From contig OX422198.1 in NCBI GenBank assembly GCA_949130485.1, forward strand, positions 2,359,262 through 2,423,261: a DNA stretch of 64,000 nt. Reading direction: 5' to 3'. Below the pieces are notes generated by a model. The model saw only the letters and a program-made list of their open reading frames with translations. It ran no database searches and was not told where the DNA came from. Position 1 is the first letter of the stretch. Each line of letters starts with the position of its first letter. Source of the DNA: Agelas oroides. Its lineage: Eukaryota; Porifera; Demospongiae; Agelasida; Agelasidae. This document shows positions 13,201 through 23,000 of this stretch, in pieces. Made by a program: the position numbers and the translations under genes.

Positions 13201-16200
13201 TACACGAAGTTTCTTACCCGTCAGATATGCATAGCGCTTGAGGCTGTGCTTTTCAAACTCCATGCGAAGCTCACTCCAGGATTGGCGCTCATTCATAAAC
13301 TTTGACCCTATACAGGAAATTGGGCCAAATGTAGGGGTTGGCCACTCTTTCACGAGACTACGGTACTTGAGAATCATAATGTTGCCCAAAATATTGCAAA
13401 ATAACAAAATCATTCAGCAAGTGCCTGAGGCAGCTAAAAGTATATCTGCAAGCAAATTCTTGCGGGCAGTGATACAAGGTACACATGGATAAAGTCAAGG
13501 TAAACACCAAGCTTTTAGAAATTTTGGTGCATGTAAACATAGCTATCTCCTAAACCACATGCAGTTACATGCCAAGTACATTGTAGACGTGTCCCTGCAC
13601 ATTAATGGTTGTTCATTTTTGTCTGTCGGCTAATTTCATATTCATACATATGCATTTGATACAAGACCCAATATCTGGAAATTGCTTACATGTGCTCAGA
13701 TCAATGTGGTTTTCCTGTGCTTTGCTGTGAGAAGCCTCTGGAAGAGCAAGCGACTTCAGTCAAGTACTAGGAAGTTGAACAAGAAAGCTAAGATCATAAA
13801 TTTGGCCAAGTGAGTAGTTGTGGATACTGTAATGTAAGCACTGCCACCATGCACAGAGCAACATTTATACTTAGTAGTAAAAATCGACCTAGCAGACTAT
13901 AGCTAAGGCCAGCATACACAGCACCATACATGGAACAACAGCTCTATTTTGGTTCTAGTCACTGTTCTATCTACATGGACACAAACAATTCATTCCCTCT
14001 TGTCAACAGGTCTACCTTGAAGGCCACTGTCATCCTCCTTCCTGTGCTGGGACTGACCTGGGTATTTGGGGTCCTGACCATGGACCACAACACCACTGTT
14101 TTTGCATGGCTGTTCACCATCTTCAACTCCATCCAGGTTTGAGTACAATGTTATAAAACACTATACACTGCAAAAGCAAAATCATATGTTTGAAGTTACT
14201 CTGTAGCTCTCACACAGAGGGAGGTTTTATACACCAATCATTCTAGTTCAGCAAGTGTAGGGCATGCAATGCAGGCTGGTATCATGTCAGAATAACAGAC
14301 ACATTAATCTACAGTGTTGCTTTCCTGCTTTGTTGCTTATTTAGCAATAAGATGTATCACTGGCAAAAATCTACCATAGCCATCCCTAACTAGGCTAGTT
14401 AGGTAAGAAGACTGCTACAACACTAAGTAGCACAAGTGCTAGTGGTATCTATATCTGTGATGATGTAACAATTCAGTAAAGGTAAACTAGTCTTCCTTGT
14501 ATAAGCCAATAGTGGCTTTAGCAATGACATTGTCGGCATATGCTGCATAAAAATATCTCTCCATTACAGGGTGCTGTGATCTTGTTCTTTCATGTGATAA
14601 GAAATGAGAAGGTGTGGAGTAAACTTGGTCCCTGGTTCACTACCATTCCTCAAAAAGCACTCAGCTCTACTATTAGGCCTGATACAGTAAGTTGCTTGCA
14701 TAAGTGGTTGTATGCTCTGCATACAAGTGATTGAGTTGACATGTGTGTAGGAGCCATCATGTCTGTCTGTATGATCAGACATACATTCCAGATCCTCCTA
14801 CATGGTCAATATAGTCTATTTTCACGGAGTGAGTCATTATCCTTTGTATGTCATGAATAGTTGGATGCTCACGCATAGAGAGGAAGTTGCTTCAAGACTT
14901 GGCAATACTTATTAGCAAAGGTTTATGGTATCTAGCACTCCAAAACATACTCAAGCATTGTTCTCTGTGTGTGCTAGAAGTGATAATATGACCATGTGCA
15001 CAAAATCAAACTTTTCATTTCACCATTGATCATCAACAAGGTTCATAGATCAATCATGTGACAGTAACAATTTCTGTAACATCACCAAACATGTTGAAGC
15101 CCCTATCATATCCTGGAATGTACTCATCCTTGGCAATATACTGGTCCCAATGTTTGTATAGTTGTTGAGCATCGACAAATTACTTTAACTTCTTGGACTT
15201 CAGTTATACTGCGAAGAAACATGCATGATAGCAGATTTACTTTGGAACTAATGATCAATTGTGGACCGGAGGAGGAACGGCTGAAAATGTGAAAACTAGA
15301 AATTTGTGATGATTTTAATTTGGCAATGTTGTCCCAGATTGACAAATTAAACCCTTTCCAAAATTTCCCACCATGTGCTACATATGTAGTAAGTCATGGG
15401 GGAGGCTGCTGTGACATCCAGTCAGAACACACACTGCAGAGACCAGTTCTTTATACCAATAGGGAAGCTGTACCACTTAAACCACAAGACAGTCAGTTTA
15501 TTAATTTTTTATGCACGCTAACACTAGCAGAAAACTATACACATTGCTATACTAGTACTTGTAAAGGAAAGACAAACCTGCACCGCAGACCTTTGCGGCT
15601 TCCTCACTTTCCACAGAGGGCAAATGAAGCAGTAAGCGTACTCTTGAGGATGTGAACACAACTTATGTTGCTGCCACTGCGTGTTATTATGTTTTCTGCT
15701 GCAGTATAGTTGTTCTTCTAGTGCGGGGTTTCATACTAATATTTTTGAGCATGCAACTTTCCACTTTGTACACTTCAATCACCTTCGCATTTGCTTGCAC
15801 ACAACTGTTCCAGCAGAGTATATATAGTAATGCAAGATGATTATGTCGAAATTATGTCATAAGTGTAGGGACAAAAGTACCTTTTCTGGTGATTTCGCCA
15901 AATTTAGTGCTTGCCAAATTTTCTTGCTATACAGTATTCCTTACTTATATTTCCAGGTACAGTCTAAGTTAGTGGAAACTTCAGTCAATGGGTGCCAGGA
16001 AATGGAGGTTGCTAGCTAATCTTTTATGGTGTATATGGCTTTTCAAAATGGTAGTTGACAACACACACTTCATCAATGTAACTCAGTGTACAACAAACTA
16101 AGTGACTGCCAGGTGTATTACTGAGGCATTCAGTACCACCTGTGCAGTACACATAGAGAATTGTAAGGATTGTGAGGGCTGGTGGTTGTCTGGTTGTCGT

Positions 16201-17532
16201 AGCTCAGTGGCAGAGCACTGGCAGCTCAAGCCAGGTGTCCTGGGCTTGATTCCCAGCAACTGCCAGCCTTTTCACATTTCTGCTCATAACATCTAAATCA
16301 CTCCATTTCCAATGTGAGGCAAGAAGTTCTAAGCATTGCATTTTTTTTGTTCAACAGTTCTCTTCAGGGATCTTCTCTACTCTACTGAAAGGTGGCACTC
16401 TCAAGTCTAAGCCGGAGAAAAATGCTAATGGTATGTAGCTATATAATTATAGTTGTCAAATATACTGTGGTTCATATAGTGACTGTGTACTACACTGCAA
16501 ATATTGCTCAGTAGTCAAAAATAATAAGTTCCACCCTTCTAGATGTTTAAATTTTGCATGTAATGCACAGAGGTCAATGAGAGTATGACCACCTATGTCA
16601 TTTGTAACTACTCTAATTATGTACATCTTACCAAAAAAAAAACAATGATTCAGTGGATTTTGAAGTCTATCCAGCTATCCCTGTTTGCTGATTTATTTTA
16701 AACCACAGCTGTGCATGAATCATGGAGATCTGACTAGCCAATTTGACCAGTCTAGCTCTGGCACTATATTCCCTGCTAGCATCTCTACAGTTTGTTGTAA
16801 GTGAAGCTGTACCCCTCACATAATTGACATTGACTCAGTCTCCATCTACTTCCAGGAAATACAATCACTCGGAATTGTTTTCTCAGATCTTGATAGTTGG
16901 GGCTTGTATCTGTATAGTTCTGTATGCATGGGGCATGGCTGTTGCTTGTGTTATCCCTATCTTGGAGATTTTGCATTCAAAGCTGTTTTAGCAAAAAGCA
17001 AGCATTATAAGATAGATGCCGAAGTCGAACCTGCATTCTCTAGCTAGCTTCATAGACAGAAGCTTTTCATTTCTTTGGTTAAAGCACTGTTAGGGGTGAT
17101 TTCTATGCTTGTGGGTTAGTCCCACAAACATGGCAATAGCAATATGCACTCTGATATATGAGGTGGAATTTGAATTCTCTATTTCACATGTTGGGGTGTA
17201 ACTATAAATATCCTATATGAGCAAACACTACTAGGCATTGGTGTAGCTTAGCTGATATTTCAATCTCTCTCCCTATAGACTACGAAATGAGTACACTTCC
17301 GAAACACTCCAGTGCAAGTGGAGGCGCCAAACCAGTGATACAGTCACAATCAGAATATGAAGAATATGAAGAGTCAAAGGTTCCACTGGATGAGGAAGAG
17401 GCCATGGAGATTGTTTCCAACTCCAATGAGAATTTCAGTCCAGAGAATTTCAAAGTCAATCAGACTGAAGTCATGATGGAAAGCACAAACTTTGGAGGCT
17501 CTTGCTACCCAGAAAAGGGGATGAACATGTAA
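1..17532 (+). CDS. Adhesion G-protein-coupled receptor with SRCR domains (3' part, 25 exons)
   Basis: Likely a plasma-membrane receptor that senses adhesion or soluble ligands. Exons were placed by GT-AG sites and matching phase: 1-61, 376-540, 608-772, 868-1029, 1103-1264, 1795-1905, 1982-2076, 2241-2444, 2518-2583, 8730-8841, 8920-9081, 9448-9520, 9623-9734, 9825-9874, 9955-10093, 10174-10280, 11034-11145, 11504-11657, 11755-11839, 12533-12599, 13700-13809, 14010-14136, 14570-14686, 16358-16430, 17279-17532 (TAA). Every junction keeps frame. Domain order is SRCR repeats, hormone-receptor motif, GAIN, GPS, 7TM and tail, the class B2 layout with an SRCR ectodomain. The start codon and upstream ectodomain lie left of the window. 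Intron 9 holds a whole P-like transposon and several other introns hold MITEs, yet the coding sequence is undamaged. I do not assign an orthologue. Confidence 0.93.
1795..2076 (+). other. Hormone-receptor-motif (HormR) domain exons
   Basis: Two exons (1795-1905, 1982-2076) encode a short Cys/Trp domain. It has tryptophans in RWNITW, a CPGG turn, then GNATRLC and [11 protein letters not shown]. This matches the HormR/HRM consensus (W...T, CP, G-x-A-T-R-x-C, G-x-W-x-x-P-D-x-x-x-C), which sits just before the GAIN domain in many adhesion GPCRs and binds ligand in secretin-type receptors. The position between SRCR and GAIN is as expected. Confidence 0.85.
2799..3960 (+). pseudogene. Second gene of the P-like element (coiled coil plus RYTAGFV-type domain), frameshifted
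   Basis: Two coding blocks lie between the left inverted repeat and the transposase. Block 1 (ATG at 2799 to stop at 3047) encodes a helical coiled-coil stretch ([35 protein letters not shown]). Block 2 starts after a possible acceptor at about 3147, reads to 3638, and resumes in another frame at 3655-3960. It has [16 protein letters not shown] and [11 protein letters not shown], motifs I associate with C-terminal regions of P/hAT-type transposase-related proteins, and a Lys/Arg-rich tail ([15 protein letters not shown]). The frame changes near 3620 between SDIAYS and [10 protein letters not shown], which reads as one continuous protein broken by a small indel; an undetected intron is less likely. 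Whether blocks 1 and 2 are one spliced gene is unresolved. Confidence 0.6.
4076..4107. repeat. 32-bp palindrome between the convergent transposon genes
   Basis: TAGCCTCGTTCCCAGG is followed at once by its near-perfect complement ending in AAGGCTA. It resembles the termini of the fold-back elements found at 20332, 50292 and 60289. No good 9-bp flanking duplication is visible. It could be a relic fold-back insertion or a structured 3' end shared by the two converging transcripts. Confidence 0.75.
4498..7788 (-). CDS. P-element/THAP9-like transposase, intact 9-exon gene
   Basis: Likely catalyses excision and insertion of the surrounding element with an RNase H-fold active site. Exons (high to low): 7788-7696, 7539-6745, 6659-6406, 6346-6114, 6031-5745, 5684-5535, 5314-5099, 5003-4871, 4799-4498. 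All phases agree, giving 820 codons plus stop with no internal stop. The N-terminus is a basic, NLS-like stretch ([15 protein letters not shown]) instead of a THAP zinc finger. Next come a Cys pair (CQECL), a coiled coil (about residues 225-275), [27 protein letters not shown] (first Asp), [20 protein letters not shown] (second Asp), [22 protein letters not shown] and the C-terminal [11 protein letters not shown] with RGGRSDNPS (acidic residues). These match P/THAP9-type transposases. Start at 7788 chosen as the first in-frame ATG. Confidence 0.93.
10493..10848. mobile_element. MITE with TACTGTAATCTCC ends
   Basis: Left TACTGTAATCTCC and right GGAGATTACAGT are inverted repeats extending imperfectly into runs like GAAAAA and CCCACCCTC. 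The element lies in a gene A intron between TM1 and TM2 exons. The end sequence resembles the elements at 12904 and 34803, so it is probably a diverged subfamily. It has no coding capacity. Confidence 0.6.
11840..12532 (+). other. Intron of the adhesion GPCR, no gene seen
   Basis: The intron separates the TM4 exon from the loop 2/TM5 exon. It contains a G-rich stretch near 11885 and a chance open frame (11882-12256) with no recognisable domain. A true acceptor is placed at 12531-12532, after CTTCTGTAG, because only that restores CWVSVEKG in frame. Confidence 0.6.
12904..13365. mobile_element. MITE, TACYGTAGTCTCG family, copy 1
   Basis: The left end TACTGTAGTCTCGCGAAAGA pairs with the right end, whose complement begins TACCGTAGTCTCGTGAAAGA. 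Further inside the right end is a GGCCAAATTTCCTG-type segment (reverse orientation) shared with the copy at 34803-35296. A TA on each side suggests a 2-bp target. It sits in the gene A intron between exons 12533-12599 and 13700-13809. Confidence 0.8.
14687..16357 (+). other. Long intron of the adhesion GPCR
   Basis: Apart from the tRNA-like segment at 16178-16268 I see nothing coding. The open frame at 15320-15655 has no start context, splice logic or recognisable domain. Confidence 0.5.
16178..16268 (+). repeat. tRNA-like sequence, probably a tRNA-derived SINE head
   Basis: The segment has an A-box-like TAGCTCAGTGGCAGAGCA (16200-16217), a perfect 5-bp anticodon-like stem (CTGGC/GCCAG) and a perfect 5-bp T-like stem (CTGGG/CCCAG) around the B-box-like CTTGATT. 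The immediate 7-bp acceptor pairs poorly and the loop lacks U33, so it is not a good functional tRNA. A 12-bp outer stem (16178-16189 with 16257-16268) encloses the whole. A pol III-derived SINE or tRNA relic is the likeliest reading. Confidence 0.55.
16358..17532 (+). other. Cytoplasmic tail exons of the adhesion GPCR
   Basis: Exons 16358-16430 and 17279-17532 encode the intracellular tail. It is rich in Ser, Glu and Asn, with an acidic stretch ([20 protein letters not shown]) and Tyr residues that could be phosphorylated. It ends CYPEKGMNM then TAA at 17530-17532. I see no PDZ-binding terminus and no recognisable domain. Confidence 0.85.
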
Positions 17533-18877
17533 GATTGGTAACATACACATACATACTTGCTGTATAATGCACATTTCTGTAATGGAATTTTCTAGCTGCT
17601 AGTATTTTCGCAAGGATTGTTGGCAATGACGGTATACTGGCAAAACTTGTCTACTAGTAATTTGTTGCTATGCATACTGTTTACAAGTAGCTGTGTATAC
17701 TGATTGTGTTGCTACTGCTGCTGCTGCATTACTTTTATTGTACACTTTGTACAATGGATTAATCAATGAAAGTCTGTATTAATAACTTCACCATGTGCAT
17801 CCCAGTACATACCATGAAGAGGAATCAACTATATACTAGCAAGAAACCTGTAAAATGTTCTAAGCACATACTCTATTAAAGGCTCAGATTTTCTGCTGTG
17901 CACATTGTGGTTATGCCAATTAGCTACACTAGATACAATACTCAAACACAGTCATAATAATTCGAGGCATTTACAATAATTGGTAATGCTTAATTGGAAA
18001 CAATCTTGCATACATCGCCAGTGTGAAAAGTCTACTTATACCTTTTTAAACTTTTGCTGGAATGCAATCAACTCTCCAGTACTCTCCAGGAAGAGGGTAT
18101 CTTGATTTGAAGCTTGCTGCATTCAATAACATTCGAGGAAGCTTTCAGCTGGCCCAGGAGCTCAGTTATTACTGAAGACCGAGGGAGAGGGGGGGGGGGG
18201 GGGGTAGGTGCACCCATCCATCCTGTCAAGTCACAACTGTTTGTTGTCTGCTATGCTACTATACTGTCTGCTGTCATCCAGAGATTTACCTACTAAAAAG
18301 GTTTCAGACAATTACCATAAAGGTCTGGATCTGTGCACCTTTCCAACAACCTTCCTGCATGGTGAACTTTCCCAGAATGTTGATGCAATCTACTATAGTC
18401 TAGCTATATTCCCCTCACACAAGAGTTACACAACCATGCATGATCCATAGACTGCATGCTTACTGTATGGTGACATAACTTTGTATTTAGTAATGTATTC
18501 GATCATCTATTCACAGGAGAACTAGAAATGTTAATTAGTAAGTACTTTTCCATAATCATAATTATAGTACACATAAACATATATATATAGCTGGATGCCA
18601 GTTTAGAAAAGTATAAGACATACAGTTGTGTTCACTACCATCCCTATAACAGGATATAACCGTTCTCCTCCCATGCAGAGCTTTGAGTATAACAAACTGA
18701 TTATTGAAGGTTGAAGGGTGTACTTCATAATTATTACAAGTCTTGTAATTCGAATAACAGCACAAAAACGTAAAACCAAGAAGGTGAACTGTAAAAACAC
18801 AAAGTACATCATGGGTAAGTTTCAACTAACTATAAAATATAAAAATTAATTCATCGTTACAAGGTCCTGTCTATTTT
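17533..18877. other. Convergent intergenic region between genes A and B
   Basis: The 3' ends of the adhesion GPCR (+) and the adaptor gene (-) face each other across about 1.3 kb. It should hold both 3' UTRs, but I cannot point to a convincing AATAAA for either. A run of about 16 G residues lies near 18190-18206. Confidence 0.6.
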
Positions 18878-20094
18878 TCAGTGTCTTTTCATGTCACGGG
18901 GATGCCCAGTCTTGGGACTACTGAACTGGATATTTTGGTAGTGTGCTTCTGACTGACCATTTGTGACTCCTGCAGGTGTAGGTGACACAGCCTTTCTGGT
19001 TTTCTTTGCCATCCCACTGATATTCATATAGTGTGTTTCCTGAGTTGTATAATCTACATTCTGATAAGGCTTAGTAGGCCCTGTTTGCTGGAAGGGATCC
19101 CATGTACCCTTTGCAGGTGCACTTGCAGACATTTCTTCCCAGTTCATGTACTCGGGTTGTTCCTCTTCAACACATTCCTGATCTTGTGATGCAAACTTCT
19201 GTTCAGATGGTGATCTTCGCTTGGTATCCAGCGGTTTCTTCTTGGGCGCAGGAGCAGGTTTAAATGGCTTCCTTTGCGGACTTTCTGCACGATCATCCTT
19301 GTTTCTGCTGCTGATTCCTGGTAATTTCCATCCCTGTGTTTGCATGGAAGACCTACTTTCATCTGTCTTCTCTGATCCAGAGGTGGTGGGAGGCAAAGGT
19401 TTATTCTTCCCCTGCCCTTGGTTGGCTTCCGGTGGCAATGATGGAAGTGGCTTATTCAGTGAAGACTGCTGAGAAGGAGGATCAGGAAAAACCTTGAACC
19501 TTTTACCATCATCCATGCTGCCACACTTCTTTGCAGGTGGTGTAGGAAGTGGTTTATTTGTAGATGGTTCACCATCATCTCTGTTTCCCCTTCTATTTGA
19601 AGGTGGTATAGGAAGTGGTTTAGTTTTAGATGGTTCACCATCATCTCTGTTTCCCCTTCTATTTGCAGGTGGTGTAGGAAGTGGTTTAGTTTTAGATGGT
19701 TCACTATCATCTCTGTTTCCTCTTTTCTTTGCAGGAGGTGTAGGAAGTGGTTTATTTGTAGATGGTTCACCATCATCTCTGTTTCCCCTTTTCTTTGTAG
19801 GTGGTGCAGGAAGTGGTTTAGTTTTAGATGATTCACCATCATCTCTGTTTCCCCTTTTCTTTGTAGGTGGTGGAGGAAGTGTTTTACTCTTGGATTGTTT
19901 GGCACTTACATCTGACTCAGTTTGCGATAATGACTCTGTACTATCATCACCTTGGAAACCAATGTCTTGTCTAACAGGAGAGTACCGCTCTTTGGTTCCA
20001 GGATGGCGTACCTTTGGGCTTGATCTTGCCTTGCGCTGTTCTCTCAGAACCTTTTGTTCCCTCAATCGCTCCTGAAGCTGTAGCATGTCGATCT
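18878..20094 (-). other. Last exon of adaptor gene: 66-bp coding repeats and four Tyr-x-Asn motifs
   Basis: This 1217-bp exon enters with two bases after acceptor TTCCAG and encodes about 405 residues. It begins with a short helical Gln/Arg-rich stretch (MLQLQERLREQKVLREQR). Six tandem 22-residue repeats follow (19530-19900 approx.), each with KPLPxPPxxxRGNRDDGEPS-like sequence. The KPLPxPP core fits SH3-domain ligands. After more PLP motifs the C-terminus has YMNW, YQNV, YMNI and YQNI. In known adaptors phosphorylated Tyr-x-Asn recruits the GRB2 SH2 domain. Confidence 0.9.
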
Positions 20095-23000
20095 CTGGAA
20101 GAAAATACAATGTGTGAAAATGCATACTGATGTTAAGATACAGAGAAAAGTATAGTGTCACATAAATATGCCAACTTATAAACTTAACCCTAAGTAATAG
20201 AGCCCAGAAACTGCCCATGGGAATATGGTGTCACGGTTGAGGTATAGCCAGACATTGTTTTGTCAACTAACTTCCCAAGGCCAATAGTTCAGACAGAACC
20301 TACAATTTTTCATTCACTTATATTATACAAGTAGCCTCGTCCCCAGGCTCTCTCCTCAAAAACGGGGAGAGCCTGGTAACATCCGCGGGAAAAGCTGTCG
20401 ACTTCCGGCGCGTCATCATTCATGTGATCAGAGCAGGACGCTCCCACTTTAGTAGTAATTGTCATGTGATTTAATAAACTACCATGCAATATCGGTACTG
20501 TATCTGGTAGCAGCGCAAGCTATTTACAATTTCGCTCTTCGTCCTTGAGCCATCCGCAGCTCTGTTGAGTTCCATAACGCACTTTTTACATGTAAACTCG
20601 GAGCTACGAAGTATAGTGAGCGAGCCGGTCCCGCAAACCAACTACAGCGAACTTCGATCTAAGACTCTCTGGACTTGCGTCCCTTCCGCACATTCAAAAA
20701 CTGTTTTTCACCAACATTTAAGGCGTAGTCGGCGCTTATAAGTTCATTTCGAGTTGACCATTTTTTGCTGAGTGGACAAAATGTCACGTGTACACGTGGT
20801 TTCGTTCTGCAATCTGATTGGTGCCGCCAGAGCCAGGCGCCGGAAGTCGACAACTTTTCCCCCGGATGTTACCAGGCTCTCTCCTCCCCCGTTTTTGAGG
20901 AGAGAGCCTGGGGACGAGGCTATTATACAAGGGGAGAGGAGGATGGATCATATCATGTAATCTCTTATGTGGTTGGGTTTGCTGTAAATAAAATACCATA
21001 AATTCATCAATACCAGACAAATATGGCCAGAGAAATTTCTCACCGAAAGATATCACGAAAGCTATTTGATACCCATACCTGATAGTCCATCTAATACTAA
21101 AAGAACATGTACACAACCTTGCCACATATCCGGTTTCTGGTCTCATTCCCAGACCAAACTATCACAAGTTTCCCTGACCAACCCATGAAAAATTTAGTCT
21201 GAGAACAAGACTACAAGACTCCAGGAATGACACCAGTCATGTGACAGTTGTTTATGTTCTGTTTCCCACAACAATCATTTCTAAGACTTATGTTAGGGTT
21301 TCTCATGTGTGGACACAAGCAGCACCTTTCATGCATCACATTCTGGACTACAAATGGCAACACACATGGGGCATACAGTGTGATTTGTCATGGCATGTAG
21401 CCAAGGACTTCAACCTGCTTGTGATGCCACAACAAGAAATGACAAATCACACTGTATGCCCCACCCAAAGTAGTACAAACCAATAGGATTGTTGGAATGC
21501 AGCTCTTCATACAGTATGTTTACATGTTAAGAATGTGTAGTTCTCAAGATTCATTCAAGTGTTGATTTAACCCTTTAAAAACCGATGACGCCTTTTGGTG
21601 TCATCAGTTTTTGGCCACATGTTATCAGTTGGCGCAATCCATTTTGAAGATAGGTTCTGCACTAGCAGAAAGGGTGGGACAGGGGGAGGTGGGTGGGTGC
21701 ACCCCTCTGGCTGACAGTGCATGGCGGCCGTTGCAGCTGCCTGTAGAAAAGCCCTGGTCAATGCCGGGTGGGCCATTTGTCTGCTTTCTTGCACAAACGG
21801 GTGTAGAAAACGCTCCTTTCACCTTGTAGGGACTCCATTTCTGGCATTTTAGGCAGCTTTTAGTCCAGAGGAGCGTTCTCTGGTCGGAGGGCCCTGACTA
21901 TCGAACGCTCACTAATGAGTAGGTGTGGCCAAGGTTATGAACCCACAGAGAATGTGTCGATAAAGCTTTGACTCAAGTTTCCAGTGCTAGCTCCAAGCAG
22001 AAGTGGAAATATGGACCAAGGAAGGTATCCATAGCCTAATAAAGACTTCCAGTAAATAGTCTACGGTTGTTAAAGAGTTAATACATCTCAAGATCACCTA
22101 ATGAATGAATCAATTGTTTTGTCTGACAATGCAATAGGGGAGTGCATGTTCATTAATGACATGCCCAGGAATGAAACTTCCATTTACCAACAAGTCTCCC
22201 TTCACCAGCTATCCCACCCTCACTGGTCACAGCAAAGGGATTTCTCCACTGCCACACACTCCATATGCCAATATGTTAAAAAATGCTTACATGTATTGAG
22301 CATGCGATGCTGCTATGAGCAAATGATGTGTAGTGTAGGTGTAAAGCAGGTGAAGTTTTATAGAAAAAAAACTTCAAGGGAGAAACCAGACATGAACTTA
22401 CTTATCATAAATAGCCAGGCACGCCTTTACAGTCTACTAATAAAGCTTATAAGCTGAGAAGGAACACTGAACTCCAAAAGGAATACTGGAAAACGTGGAA
22501 CAACAGAACAGAGGAATGAAATACACAAGCATAGAGTATGCCCCATGCACATGTCTCACAAGCCACACCCTATCAATGGTGTCTCTGGCTAGTCTCATGG
22601 GTCCGTGAAAGTCTGGCCTGCAAGACTATTCTCTGGCTGGTCTCATGGGTCCGTGAGAGTCTGGCCTGCAAGACTAGTCTCTGGCTAGCCTCATGGGTCC
22701 GTGAGAGTCTGACCTGCAAGACTAGTCTCTGGCTAGCCTCATGGGTCCGTGAGAGTCTGGTCTGCAAGACTAGTCTCTGGCTAGCCTCATGGGTCCATGA
22801 GAGTCTGGCCTGCAAGACTAGTCTCTGGCTAGCCTCATGGGTCCATGAGAGTCTGGCCTGCAAGACTAGTCTCTGGCTGGCAGTTTATCATGTCATAGTA
22901 TGTCCTATATTTTAGGGATGGGCGATTAACCGGTGTGACAGTTATATTGCAATTTTATTCATTCCAATTCCTAATTTCTACATTTGGTGATTATCGTGAT

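Larger units (their letters stand above)
10174..14686 (+). other. Seven-transmembrane region of the adhesion GPCR
   Basis: TM1 is in 10174-10280 ([20 protein letters not shown]) and TM2 in 11034-11145, with the family [15 protein letters not shown]3 and part of TM4 are in 11504-11657, with [22 protein letters not shown]4 continues in 11755-11839. Extracellular loop 2 and TM5 are in 12533-12599 and 13700-13809 ([19 protein letters not shown]), TM6 and TM7 in 14010-14136 ([19 protein letters not shown]), and the TM7 end in 14570-14686 ([15 protein letters not shown]). The Cys pair of TM3 and loop 2 (GGC, CWVS) is conserved. Every helix is present, so the receptor should be full length here. Confidence 0.95.

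Noticed and set aside
15320-15655. 111-residue frame in a gene A intron
   Set aside because: No recognisable domain, composition is intron-like, and the flanking exons splice without it.
16193-16263. Functional tRNA gene
   Set aside because: Acceptor stem pairs at only five of seven positions and position 33 is not U. Better described as tRNA-like.
19456-20075. Long alternative frames on both strands over the adaptor's last exon
   Set aside because: Shadows of the 66-bp coding repeat. The frame continuous with the SH2 exons and carrying YxN motifs is the real one.
22538-22915. Open frames on both strands over the 48-bp repeats
   Set aside because: The unit length is a multiple of three with no stop codon, so long frames arise automatically. 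No domain or splice support.
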